NCBI RefSeq assembly: GCF_902635505.1
Contig: NC_045428.1
Coordinates: forward strand, 151,725,641-151,789,640
Direction of reading: 5' to 3'
DNA length: 64,000 nt
From: Sarcophilus harrisii
Lineage: Eukaryota; Chordata; Mammalia; Dasyuromorphia; Dasyuridae
Part shown: one piece after another, positions 26,201 through 40,139 of the stretch
How the letters are laid out: the number at the start of each line of letters is the position of its first letter
How positions within the stretch are numbered: the first letter of the stretch is position 1
The notes under the pieces: model-generated
Told to the model about the DNA's origin: nothing
Database searches by the model: none
The model's input: the letters and a program-made list of their open reading frames with translations, nothing else
Made by a program: the position numbers and the translations under genes

Positions 26201-29200
26201 TCCCTGGTTTTGTTTCCTTTTCCTTTTTCTCCCACAGCCCGGAGCGCAACCGTGAACGTAAGTGCTTGTTATCTCCCTCAGTCTTTCTTCCTTTTTTCTT
26301 GTATGCCCTGGTTTTGTTTTCCTTTTTTTTTCTTTCCACAGCACAAAAGGGAACAACCTGCTGAACGTTCTTTCTCCCTCAGTCTTTCTTCCTTTTTCTT
26401 GTAGTCCCTGGTTGTTGTTTCTCACTTCTTTCTTTTCTCTCCACAGCAGCACAAAGTGAGCAGCAACCTGCTGAACTAAAGTCTTCCATCCATCAGTCTT
26501 TCTTCCTTTTTCTTGTTTCCCTGGTTTTTTTCCCTTCTTTTTTTTTCTCCCAGAAAAAGTGGAAAACCCTGGACAAGTTCTCTATCTCTAAAAAATCTTT
26601 CTTCCTTTTTTCTTGTATTTCCTGGTTATTGTTTCTCACTTCTTTTTTTTTCTCTCCACAGCAGCACAAAGTGAGCAGCAACCTGCTGAACGTAAGTAGC
26701 TTCTCTATCTCTAAAAAATCTTTCTTCCTTTTTTCTTGTAGTCCCTGGTTATTGTTTCTCACTTCTTTTTTTTTCTTTCCACAGCAGCACAAAGCGAGCA
26801 GCAACCTGCTGAACGTAAGTAGCTTCTCTATCTCTAAAAAATCTTTCTTCCTTTTTTCTTATATTCCCTGGTTATTGTTTCTCCCTTCTTTTTTTTTCTC
26901 TCCACAGCCTTCAAAGCAGGCACAACCTGCTGGCTTAAATCTCTCTATCTCTAAAAATCTTTCTTCCTTTTTCTTGATTTCCTGTTATGTTTCTCACTTC
27001 TTTTTTTCTCCACAGCCTTCATGAGGCAGCAACCTGATGAGCATAGTAGCTTCTCTATCTCCATCAGTCTTTTCTTTTTTTCTTGTATTCCCTGGTTATT
27101 GTTTCTCCTTCTTTTTTTCTCCACAGCACCAAGCCAGGCAGCACCTGCTGAGCGTAGGTAGCTTCTCATCTCCCTCAGTCTTTCTTCCTTTTTCTTGTTT
27201 CCCTGGTTTTGTTTCTCACTTCTTTTTTTTCTCTCCACAGCACAAGGCAGGCAGCAACCTGCTAAACGTAAATCTTCTCTATCTCCACTCAGTCTTTCTT
27301 CCTTTTTTCTTGTGTTCCTGTTGTTGTTTCTCACTTCTTTTTTCTCCACAGCAGCGGAGGCAGCACCTGCTGGAAGTAAATGCTTCTCTATCTCACTCAG
27401 TCTTTCTTCCTTTTTTCTTGTAGTCCCTGGTTTTGTTTCTCACTTCTTTTTTTCTCTCCACAGCACCAAAGCGAGGCAGCAACCTGCTGAGCGTAAGTAG
27501 CTTCTCTATCTCAAAAATCTTTCTTCCTTTTTCTTATATTCCCTAGTTGTTTCTCACTCTTTTTTCTCTCACAGCAGCACAAAGTGAGCAGCAACCTGCT
27601 GAGACAGTAATGGCTTCTCTATCTCCACTCAGTCTTTCTTCCTTTTTCTTGTATTCCCTGGTTTTGTTTCTCCTTCTTTTTTTCTCCAAGCAGCAAAGCG
27701 AGCAGCAACCTGATGAACGTAAGTAGCTTCTCTATCTCCACTCAGTCTTTCTTCCTTTTTTCTTGTATTCCCTGGTTATTGTTTCTCACTTCTTTTTTTT
27801 TTTCTCTCCACAGCAGCACAAAGCGAGCAGCAACCTGCTGAGCGTGGCTTCTCTATCTCTAAAAAATCTTTCTTCCTTTTTTCTTGTTTCCCTGGTTATT
27901 GTTTCTCACTTCTTTTTTTTCTCCCACGCCAAATGGAGCAACCTGCTGACGTTCTTCTTCTCCCTCAGTCTTTCTTTTTTTTCTTGTAGTCCCTGTTTTG
28001 TTTCTCACTTCTTTTTTTTCTCTCCACAGCGCCAAAGCGGGCCAATGCTGAACTTTTCTTTCTATCTCTAAAAATCTTTTTCCCTTTTTTTCTTGTTTCC
28101 CTGGTTTTGTTTCTCCTTCTTTTTTTTCTTTCCACAGCACAAAAGTGAGCACAACCTGCTAGGCGTAAGGGCTTCTCTATCTCCACCAGTCTTTCTTCCT
28201 TTTTCTTGTAGTCCCTGGTTATTGTTTCTCACTTCTTTTTTTTTCTCCCACCCCAGGCAAGCCTGCTGGAATGTAAGTAGCTTCTCTATCTCCACTCAGT
28301 CTTTCTTCCTTTTTTCTTGTAGTCCCTGGTTATTGTTTCTTACTTCTTTTTTTTTTCTCTCCACAGCAGCACAAAGCGAGCAGCAACCTGCTGAACGTAA
28401 GTAGCTTGTCTATCTCCACTCAATCTTTCTTCCTTTTTTCTTGTAGTCCCTAGTTAGTTTCTCTCACTGTAGATCATTTGACATTTATGTTCTTCAATTA
28501 CCCAGAAAAAGAGGGTAATGCTCAACTAAGAATTTGGTAAAATTGAATTGCATTATTCTCTCTTGCCATAGCATACAGGCTACTTTTTACTAGATGATAA
28601 TTTCAAGGTCACTTTGATGTCTTTGATGAAATGCTCTCTGTCACTATCTCTCTCCCTGTGTCTCCCTATATGTCCTTTCTTAGGTAAATCTTGTATATTC
28701 AGAATACTGAAGACAGAAAGAAAAATAGTATCCAGAATCGAAAAAGGTTTAATGGCTATTGAAAAGATTTGATTCTGATACATGAATAAGCAAATGCTAT
28801 GTCCTTACTTTATTTTTCATATTTATACTAACCATCTTCACTTTTTCTGAAAATGAACCCATCTACCCAGCCTACCCTCAAACTAGTCACAACCCTGAAG
28901 TTGAGGGCAAGAAGAAATAAGATCAGCAAGATGTTTGAATCATTGTCTGGTCTTGCATTAAGGGAGTACATTTGCATTGATTTGTAATAATTACCATGTA
29001 TATTCTTTTCCTTAATATGAGATGAGTAGTGAGCTGAAATGAAATTATTGTCTACTTTTCAGACTATGTACTAGGAAAAACAGTTTGAATTAGTTCCTAT
29101 TATTTACCTTTTGTTAAGGATCTAGTTATACTTCAACTAATTTTTAATAACTTTGAGAATTTATTAATGAATTGAGAAGCTGCTCAATGATCAAAAATTA

Positions 29201-32200
29201 GTCCAAAATTAGTTGCAAATTTTGGCAAAAACAATAATTTTTGCCGAATATTTTTTTTTCTTGAATCATATACCCTCAAATATTTCCTACAGATACTTCT
29301 TTTTTCAGTTGGTCCTATCCATATTGGCTATTCTCATTATTTACCCAGAAATTAAAAGATGATAAACTATCTTATCTAATGGTCAAAGTGGATGTTGTGA
29401 AATCCATCTGATCACAGAAGCATTTAATTTTCACTCCCTTTGGTTTTTAACTCCCTTCACTTTTCATACCTCTTGTATTTAGCATATTATGGCAGCTTTG
29501 AAATGAATGACATGAATTTTACCTTTGATAATTGGATGTATAACCTCTGGCCAGGAATATGGTTCTATTCCTGACAGAATTCCTTTCAGGCCCTTCAACA
29601 TACATTGCCTCTCTTCACAACTGGAAAGTGAAATTCATAGGAATGATGCCCCAAACATCCCTATTTCCTTTTCTTTATACTACTCACAGAGTCCCCAAGT
29701 CAACAACCTACTGGATCTGAATGGAAGTTATACTTTATCCTTAAATAATCTTCCTTTCCTCTTTCCTTGCAATTTCTAATCCTTTTTCACATTATGGAAC
29801 ACTGGTGCATTTATGCTCTCAAAGATCAGTGGTCAGAAACAGAGGCTGATGATAAAGAGTTTGGTCATGTTAAAAGGAATTATTCTCACTTGCCTTTGCA
29901 TATGGTATTCTTTTTTCACCTGGGAATTTCCCAGCTCAAAAATTCCAAAGTCATTTTGCCATCTTCAATTAAATGACATTTGTCTCTATTTGTCTCCCTT
30001 TCTCTCTCTCTCTCTCTGTCTCTGTCACTCTCTGTCTCTCTCTCTCTCCCTCCCCCTCTCTATTTCTTTTTTTCTCTCTCATCCTTCAAAAGAGTACTAC
30101 TTCAGAAAACAGAAAAGGGAAAGAAAGAGAAGATAGTACAAAGAACCCCAAAATTTAAATGCTTTTAAAAAAATGTATCTAAAACCAAGAAAAAAGAAAT
30201 ACTATATTCTGTCCATATTTATATTAACACACACACACACAGATACATACATATGGTTTATACTTCTAAGAAAGGATTCATCTGTATCCTAGTCTCAAAA
30301 CTAGTCAAAATATGGAATTCAAGGAACAAGGGCAAGAAGAAATATGAAAATTGTCAAGATATTTCTAACCAATTTCGATTGATTTCTATTGGACTTTCTA
30401 GTTGTCAAGTAAACTTTCTATCAAATTAGCTCTCTGACCCTGGTCAATGGAAAAACTATTTAGATTAATTTCATTTATTTGTCTTTTGAGTTATTCTTCA
30501 TAAATGGAAAGTCAGGGAAATATAAGAAGTTAATAACTGCAGTTCAACTAACTGGATCATTCATTTTTAGATAGCCACATAGTCTTTGGAGGTGTTGCAC
30601 AAAAAATAAAAATGATTAAAACAAAATTCTACTTGTTTTACTGAAGAATAATTTTCTAATTCAGCTACAACACTAGCTATTCCAGGTACCTCTTTTTTCA
30701 TTTGATTCTACCCCCATGGTTACCTCCAATATTTACACAAATTCAGAAGATGATTAAATTATTATGATCACAATAGATATTGTAGAATCAGACTGATTAC
30801 ACCACTTTTTTATTTTCCTTCTATTTTATCTCTCTTTCCTTCTCAAAGCTATAGTATTTACTTTATGAAAGTTTCAATATGCATGCTAGGAATTCTTTGT
30901 TTCATGAGTGGATATTTGATATCCGGCCAAGTGGATGCTTGTATTCCTGACGGAATTCCATTGGAGTTCATCCCCTGGAACATGGATTGGATTAATCCCC
31001 AAGTGAAAACTCTTGAGATCCATAGGATTCTTGCTCCAAAAATCACTCATTCTTTTTTTTTTCTATCCACAGCAGCACAAAGCGAGCAGAAACCTGCTGA
31101 ACGTAAGTAGCTTCTCTATCTCCACTCAGTCTTTCTTCCTTTTTTCTTGTATTCCCTGGTTATTGTTTCTCACTTCTTTTTTTTTCTCTCCACAGCAGCA
31201 CAAAGTGAGCAGAAACCTGCTGAACGTAAGTAACTTGTCTATGTCTAAAAAGTCTTTCTTCCTTTTTTCTTGTAGTCCCTGGTTATTTTCTCTCACTATG
31301 GATCATTTGACATTTATGTTCTTCAGTTATCCAGAAAGAGGTTAATGCTCAACTAGGAATTTGGTAAAATTGAAATGCATTATTCTCTCTTGCCATTGCA
31401 TATATTCTGTTTTTTCCAGTAGGAGATTTCCTAGATGACAATTTCAAGGTCACTTTGATGTCTCTGATGAAATGCTCTCTGTCTCTGTCTCTCTCTCTCC
31501 CTGTCTCTCTCTATGTGTCCTTTTTTAGGTAAATCTTGTATATTCAGATGCTGATGACAGAAAAAAAGAAATATACTATCCAGAAACCAAAAGGTCATAT
31601 GGCTACTGAAAAAAAAATTAGTTCTGATACATGAATAAGCAAATTCTACGTCCTTGCTTTATTTTTCATATGTATACTAACCCTCTTCACTTTTTCTGAG
31701 AATGGACCCATCTCAGGCTTATCTTCAAACTACTCACAACCCTGAGTGCACAGAGGACAAGAAGAAATAAGATTAACAATTTGTTTATATCATTGCATTA
31801 AATCCTGAACTAAGGGAGTACATTCGGATTGATTTCTATTAATTACGATCTATATTTTTCCCTTAATTTGAGATGAGTAGTGAGCTAAACAAAGTGTACA
31901 TTTTTGTCTACTTTTAAGACTATGTACTAGGAAAAACAGTTTGAATTAGTTGCTGTTATTTGCTTTTTTTAAAGGATCTGTTTATACTTGTACTTCAAGT
32001 AATTTTTGATAACTCAATTAATTAGACCAATGACATGAGAAGATGATCAATGATCAAAAATTGGTCACACATTTTGACAAAAACAATAATTTTTACTAAA
32101 TAATTTTTTTTCTTGATTCATATTATTTCAACTATTTCCTATAGATATCTCTTTTTTTTCCAGTTGGTCCTATGCAGAGTGGTTATTCTTATTATTTACC

Positions 32201-33027
32201 CAGAAATTAAAACATGATAAACTATCTTATCTAATAGTCAAAGTAGATGTTGTGAAATCCATCTGATCATAGAAGCATTTAATTTTCTCTCCCTTTAGTT
32301 TTTATTTCCTTCATTTCTCATACTTCTTGTATTTAATATGTCATGGCATCTTTGAAATGAATGACATGAATTCTACATTTGATAACTGGATGTATAACCT
32401 CTGGCCAGGAGGATGCTTGTATTCCTGATAGAATTCCTTTGAAGCCCTTCAACATAGATTGCCTCTGTTCACAACTGAAATGTGAAATTCATCGGAATTT
32501 TGTCCTAAACAATACTTTTTCCTTTTCTTTATGCTACCCAGAGTCCCCAAGTCAACAATTTGCTGGATCTGAACGTAACTTCTAATTTATCCTTAAATGT
32601 ACTTCCTTTCCTTTTTCCTTGCAGTTTTTAATCCTTTTTCACGTTATAGAACACATTTATGCTCTCAAAGATCAGTGTTCCAAAATAGAGCTTAATGATA
32701 AAATCAAGTATTTGGTCATGTTACAATGAATTATTTTCAATTGCCTTTGCATATGGTATTCTTTTTTTCACCTGGGAATTTCCCAGATCAAAAATCCCAA
32801 AGTCATTTTGTCATCTTCAATAAAATGACATTTGTGTCTATCTGTCCTCCTTTCTCTCTGTCTCTCTGTCTCTCTGTCTCTCTGTCTCTCTCTCTCTCAT
32901 TCTTCAAGAGAGTACTATTTCAGAAACAGAAGCGAGAAAGAAAGAAAGAAATGTAGTACAAAGAAACCCCAAATTGAATTTAAAAAAGTGTATATATATA
33001 TATATATAAAGCCTATATTCTGGCCAT

Positions 33028-33069
<42 letters not shown>

Positions 33070-36000
33070 ATGCATGAACTTTATACTTCTAAGAAAGGAT
33101 TCATCTCTAATCTTTTCTCAAAACTAGTCAAAATATTGAATTTAAGGGATAAGAGCAAAAAGAAATATGAAAAATGTCAAATATTTCTATCCAATTTGGA
33201 TTGATTTCTACTGAATGGACTTTCTTGTTGTCAAGTAAACTTTCTATCAAATTAGTTCTCTGACCCTGGTTGGGGAAAACTAGATTAATTTCACTTATTT
33301 GTCTTTTGAGTTCTTCTTCATAAATGAAAAGTCAGGGAAATAAAAGAAGTTAATGACTATAGTTCAACTAACTGGAGCAATCATTTAGTTAGTCACATAG
33401 TCTTAGGAGGTGTTGCATAAAAATAAAAGTGAATAAAACAAAATTCTACTTGTTTTGAAGAATATTTTTCTAATTCAGCCACAACACTACGTATTCCAGG
33501 TAGCTCTTTTTTCATTTGATTCTACCCCTCTGGTTACCTCCAATATTTACACAAAGTTCAGAAGATGATTAAATTTTATATTATGCTCACAATAGATATT
33601 GTAGGATCAGGTTGATTACACCACTTTTTCATTTTCCATCTATTTTAGCTCCCTTTCCTTCTCAAAGCTATAGTATTTACTTTATGAAAGTTTCAAAATG
33701 CATGCTACTAATTCTTTGTTTTATGAGTGGATATGTGATATCTGGCCAAGTGAATGCTTGCATTCCTGATGGAATTCCATTGGAGTGCATCCTCTGGAAT
33801 ATGGATTGGATTAATCCCCAAGTGAAAACTCTTGAAATCCATAGGATTCTCCTCCAAAAATTGCTCATTCTTTTTTTTTCTATCCACAGCAGCACAAAGC
33901 GAGCAGCAACCTGCTGAACGTAAGTAGCTTCTCTATCTCCACTCAGTCTTTCTTCCTTTTTTCTTATCGTCCCTGATTACTTTCTCTCACTAAAGATCAT
34001 TTGACATTTATATTCTTCAGTTACCCATAAAGAGAGAGTAATGCTCAACTAAGAATCTGGTAAAATTGAATTCATTTATTCTCTCTTGCCATCGCATATA
34101 GTCTACTTTTTTCTGATGATAATTTCAAGGTCGCTTTGATGTCTTTGATGAAATGCTCTCTGTCTCTATCTCTCTCCCTATCTTTCTCTATGTGTCCTTT
34201 CTTAGGTAAATCTTGTATATTCAGATGCTGAAGATAGAAAGAAAGAAATATAGTATACAGAATCAAAAAACGTTAAGAGGCTATTGATAAGATTTGGTTC
34301 TGATATATGAATAAACAATTACTATGTCCTTGCTTTATTTTTCATAGCTATAAGCCTCTTCACTTTTTCTGAGAATGGCCCCATCTCAGACCTACCCTCA
34401 AACTAGTCACAACTCTGAGTGCACAGAGAAAGGGCAAGAAGAATAAGATTAGTAAGATATTTGAATCATTGCCTATTAAGGGAGTACATTTGGATTGATT
34501 TCTACTAATTACCATGGCATTTTTTTTCCCTTAATATGACATGAGTAATGAGCTAAGGAAAGTGCAAATTTCTGTCTACTTTTCAGATTTTGGACTAGGA
34601 AATACAGTTTGAATTAGGTCCCATTATTTGCCTATTGTAGTCTGCTCCTTAGTAAGTTAAGGATCTATTTAATTCTTGGAATTCAACTAATTTTTAAAAA
34701 CTCATTTAATTAGACCAATTATCTGAGAAGATGCTCAATGATCAACAATTGGTCACCCATTTTGGCAAAACCAATAATTTTAACTGAATAATTTTTTTCC
34801 CTTGAGTCATACTGCTTCTACTATTTCCTACAGGGATCTCTTTTTTAAATTTGTCCTATCTACAGTGGCTTTTCTCATTATTTACCCAGAAATTAAAAGA
34901 TGATAAATCTTTCTATCTAATCTTATCTTATCTAATAGTCAAAGTAGATGTTGTGAAATCCTGCTGATCACAGAAGCATTTAATTTTCCCTCTTTCTGGT
35001 TTCTAGTTCCTGCACTTGTTATACCTCTTTTATTTAACATGGTTTGACAGTTTTGTAATGAATGTCAGAAATCCTGTATTTTGTGACTAGGATATATAAT
35101 CTCTAGACAATAGAACACTTCTATTCCTGTTAGACTTCTTTTCAGAAAATTCAATTAAATTGTTTCTGTTCAAACTGAAAAGTGAAATTCATAGGAATGT
35201 TGCCCTAAATATCACTTTTTCCTTTTCTTTATACTATCCACAGAGTCCCCAAATCAACAACCTGCTGGACCTGAACATAAGTTATAGTTTATCATTAAAT
35301 GGTTTTCCTTTCCTTTTTATTTGTGGTTCCTAATCCTTTTTCACATTATGGAACTTTTATGCATTTATGATCTCAAAGATAAGTAGCCAGAAATAAAAGT
35401 TAATGGTGAACCAAGTTTGGGATCAAGTTAAAAATGCATTATTCTCTCTTTGCATGCAATATGTTCTCCCTTTTCCAACAGGGAATTTCCCATCAATGTT
35501 CTTATGAGGTCCTTCATAATGAAGAAATGCTCTAGAAATTTTTAGCAAAATTATGTGCGTTTTTCTTTTCTCATGTTACATTTTTCTAATTGTGTTAATA
35601 CTGCTTCAATTATATCATCTGGCTTCCTGTTTTTGTTAACAGTGTCCCTGTGATTACTTCCATTATTTATATAGAATTTAATATATGACTACATTTATAA
35701 TACAAATATATTAAGTATTATTAGATGAAACTAATCTAATGATGTCATTTTTTCATTGCTTTTTTCTTCTATTTCCTTCGTTTTTCATACTTCCTATATT
35801 TAATATTTTATGATAGTTTCAAAAAAGAATGGTATCATTTCTGCATTTTATGATTGGATATGTAACTTCTGGTCAAGAGATGCTTCTATTCCTTACAGAA
35901 TTACCTTCGCAGCTTTGAACATAGAGTGCTTCTATATACAACTGAAAACTTTTGATATTCATAGGATTCTTGCCCTAAACATCCCTTTCTTGTTCTTTAT

Positions 36001-37576
36001 TGTCTCCACAGAAGCCCAAACCCAGCAACCTGCTGCACCTGAAAGTAAGTTACAATCTAAATCTAAACTAATTTCCTTTCCTTTTTCCTTTTAGTCCTTG
36101 GTCTTTGTCTCACATTATAGATCATTTGGGCACTTATCCTCTAAGTGTCTGGTCAAGTTGAAATTCATTGTTCTCTTTTGCCATTTAGATTTAGATTCCA
36201 TTACTTGCCTTTTGGGTTCTTCAACTTACTAAGTAAAATATTTGTCAGGAAAGTAAAAGGGCTTCCTTTATTTGTCTTTCAAATTAACTTTGAAGGCTTC
36301 ATTTGGATAGACCAATATTCTGAGGAGGTGCTCAGTGCCAATGAAATACTTCAGAAATGTTAGCAACATTTTACTATTTTCTTATTGAATAGCATTTTTT
36401 AATTCAATTACACTGTTTCAATTATGTTCTCTAGATACCGCTTTTAAAATTAATTCTACTGCCATCATTACCAGTATTATTTACATAGAATTCAAAAATG
36501 CTAAATTATCCTATATCATGGTCACAATATGGGTTATGGGATCAGATTGATCACAATAATAGGTAATTTTCCATCATTTTTATCTCTGTTTCCTTCACTT
36601 CTGAGACCTCCTTTCTTTAATATGCTGTTACACCTTTGAAATGAATGGGATGAGTTCTGAATTTTATGACTGGACATACATATGTACCTTCCATCTAAGA
36701 GGATGCTTCTATTCTTGATAGAATTCTCTGGGGCGTGTTAAAGATATATTGTCCTTATGTACAACTAAAAACTCTTGAGATTTAAAGGATTTTTGCCTTA
36801 AATATCACTCATTCCTTTTCATTATTTTACCTACAAAAGCCCCAACCCGGCAACCTGCTGCACCTGAACATAAGTTAAAGTTTATCCCTAAACTTCTTTT
36901 TCTTTTTTCCTTGTTGTTCATGGTCCTTTTATCACATTACAGACAAATTGTGCATTTATGCTCTTAAAGATCAACGACAGTTCCCCATCCCAAATGATGT
37001 TTTTCATGATCCCTTTTCATCAAGTTGCCTTTTCTAATATGGTTCAACTGTGACTGTAAAAGGGGGAAGTCAGGGGAGGGAAGGAAAAAAGACAACTCTG
37101 GTGTAGAGGATATAGGAAAAATGAGATTATCAAAAATAGATTTAAAGACAATCCACAACCCAAACCAAAACTTGAAAGTTAAGAATTGGTAGCACAAAGG
37201 GAAAGCTCTTTTCTGACTTGTACTGTGTGACAGTCTGAATTCCACAAAAATTGTATCAAAGAGTAAAAAATAACAAGAAAAATATAAACACATGAAAAAA
37301 ACCATAAGAAGCCTCAGGTTTGGATCTCAAAAATTAGGATAAATTTGATGTTCAAGCAAAATTTGATAAAATAATCATTTGGAAACTAAAGAAAAAAATC
37401 AGTAGCCAGAAACAGAGGGTAATGTGATCAAGTTAAAATGCATTATTCTGTCTTGTATATTCTGTCTTTCATATAGTCTTTTTTCACCAGAGGATTTTCC
37501 ATATCAAAACTCATAAAGCTACTTTGTCATTTTCAATTGAATTCTGTCTGTCTGTCTCTTTGTCTCCATTTCTCCA

Positions 37577-37647
<71 letters not shown>

Positions 37648-39985
37648 TTCTGCCATTGTTGCTATTTTTCTTTCTTTGTGTTTTTATCACTCTTTCTGTC
37701 TTTCTATCTTTGCTGTGCCTCTTTGTTTAGTCTCTTTCTGTCTTTCTGATTCATTTTCTCTGTCTCTGTCTCTTGTTTTCTGTCTTTAGATCTATGTTTC
37801 TGTTTCTCTTTGTCTCTCTTTCTACATGTCTCACTGTTTCTGTCTTCTCTCTGTCTCTTTCTTTCTCTCTCTTTCTCTCCTCCCCTTCCTCCCTATCCCT
37901 CCCTTGAACTTTGACCTTTGAAAGAGTGTTTCAGAAAACAGAAGAGGGAAATACAGAAATGAAATATTAGAGACACCTAAGAACAAATACCTATTCAAAA
38001 TATTTGTGTACAAAACACAAAATAATGAATACATTCTGGCCATACTTTTCAAATTTGTGCAAATCATCTTCACTTCTAAGAAAGGCTCCATCTCAGAACT
38101 AGCCCTACTTACACCATTGACTGCAGGGAGAAAAGACAAGAGATAGGAAGATTGGGGAGATATTTCTATTCTTTTTTCATTAAACTGAGAGAATCAATTT
38201 GTTTTAATTTCTATTGACTTACCATTTTTTTGTTTCTCCTAACATTAAACTAGTAGTGAGATCAAGTAAATTCAAATTAGTGTCCCATTTTCTGATCCTG
38301 ATCTGGGAAAAACACTTTGTAATAGTTTTTATTAATTTTCTTTTGTTTTTTTTTAGTTGGTAAAAGTTCTGTCAGAGAAATAAAAGAAATTTATACTTGC
38401 ACTTCAACTAACTTTGAAGGCTTTATTTAGATAAATCAATGGTCTTTGGATGTGTTCCATAGTAAAGAGATAGGGAGCAAATTGTTAGCATTAGTTTCTA
38501 TAAAATAACATTTTTCTAATTCATTTACACTGCTTCCACTATGTCCTCCAGGTACCTCCTTTTCAATAGATTGTACCGACCAATGGTTACCCCCATTATT
38601 TATCTAGAATTCAAAAGATGATAAACTATCTTATAACGTGATCACAATGGTTATTCTGAGATCAGATTGATCACAATAACAAGTTTCCAACCATTTTATA
38701 TTAATTTCCTTCATTTTTCATATCTCTTGCATTTAAGGTTACAAAAATTTTGCAATGAATGGGATGAATTTGGGATTTTATGACTGGATATATAAACTTT
38801 GGCTAGCTTCAAGCTTCTTTTTTGTTAATAGTTTTTATTTTTCCCCAGATACATGTCAAGAAAATTTTTAGCATTCATTTTTGCAAGATCTTGAATTCCA
38901 AATTTTTCTCCCTCCCTCTCTACCTCCTCTCTGCTCTTCCAAAGAAAATAGACAGTTTTATGTCTATGTGTTATTGTACAAACCACATTTCCATATTAGT
39001 TACAGTTGTAAAAGAAGAATCAGATCAAAAGGGAAAGAAACACAAGAAAAAATAAAGCAAGTGAAAAAAAATGCCTTGATCTGCATTCAGAATTCATCAG
39101 TTCTTTATATGATAATGGATAGCACTTCCTTTGTGAGTCCTTTGTTCTTGTCTTAGAACACTATGTTGCTGAGAAGAGATGAGTCAATCATACTTCATCA
39201 TCCCACAATTTTGCTAATACTATATATGATGTTTTCCTGATTTTGCTCATTTCACTTTGCATTAGTTCATACAAGTCTTTCCAGGTTGTTCTGAAATATT
39301 CCTGTTCATCATTTCTTATTGCACAATAGTATTCCATTACATTCATATACCCTGACTTATTCAGTCTTACTTCAGTTGATGGGTTTCCTCTCAATTTCCA
39401 ATATCTTGCCACTATTTAAAGGACTGCTATAAATATTTTTGTATATACACGTCCTTTTTTCTTCTTTATGTTCTCCATCTGCAAGTTTCTATTCCTGATA
39501 GAATTTCACTGGGGGTTTTGAAAATAGTCTGCTCCTATCCATAACTGAAAATTCTTGACAGCTATAGGACTATTGTCCTGAAAATCATCATTTTCTTTTT
39601 TTCTACCCATAGAAGTCCCAAACCAACAACCTGCTGCACCTGAACATAAGTAACATATCTATCCCTAAAAAATCATTCTTTCCTTTTTCCTTGTGGACCC
39701 AGGACCTAGTCTCTTATTATAAATCATTTGGCATTTACACTCTTAAAGTTCAGTACCAAGAAAAAGAAGGTAATGATGAATTAATAAGGTAGTCGAGTTT
39801 AAATGCATTATAATCTCTTGATGTGGCATATTTTCACCTTTTTCTATTAGTTAATATCTTAGATCAAAGATTTCAAGACTATTTTGTCATACTTAATAAA
39901 ATGCTTTCTTTATATCTCTGCAGTTTGCATGTTTGTCTCCAATTCTCTATCTCTCGTCTCTCTGGGTCTCTCTAGGTCTCTCTCT

Positions 39986-40056
<71 letters not shown>

Positions 40057-40089
40057 CTCTCCTCTCTGTTTCTTTCTTTCTTCTCTCTC

Positions 40090-40139
<50 letters not shown>

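Larger units (their letters stand above)
24339..28396 (+). repeat. 123-bp exon-intron satellite, about 37 units
   Basis: Each unit holds a 30-nt exon (PAQSEQQPAE), GTAAGTAGCTTCTCTATCTC, a pyrimidine tract TTTCTTCCTTTTTTCTTG, CCCTGGTTATTGTTTCTCAC and a T/C run to CCACAG. Clean neighbours are 123 bases apart (25411, 25534, 25657; 26662, 26785), so the introns are 93 nt. I count about 37 units over 4.06 kb, a mean of 110 bp, because many units are shortened by small deletions. At least five exons match the consensus with both splice sites; a few others (27127-27153, 27241-27267, 27352-27375, 24965-24991) are altered but still in frame with AG and GT. The rest have exon lengths not divisible by three or lost sites. 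Confidence 0.85.

Noticed and set aside
24487-28404. Many overlapping long frames on both strands (for example Phe/Ser-rich + frames and Lys/Glu-rich - frames) across the array
   Set aside because: They are translations of the pyrimidine-rich introns of the 123-bp repeat, made long by a period divisible by three (123 = 3 x 41). Only the 30-nt exon segment between splice sites is taken as coding.
37524-37749. Ser/Leu-repeat frames
   Set aside because: Translation of the CT microsatellite.
9792-39645. The C|ATAAGT sites as genuine AT-AG or U12-type introns
   Set aside because: U12 AT-AC introns need ATATCCTT and an AC acceptor; these have neither. CpG decay of GTAAGT explains them with one change each.
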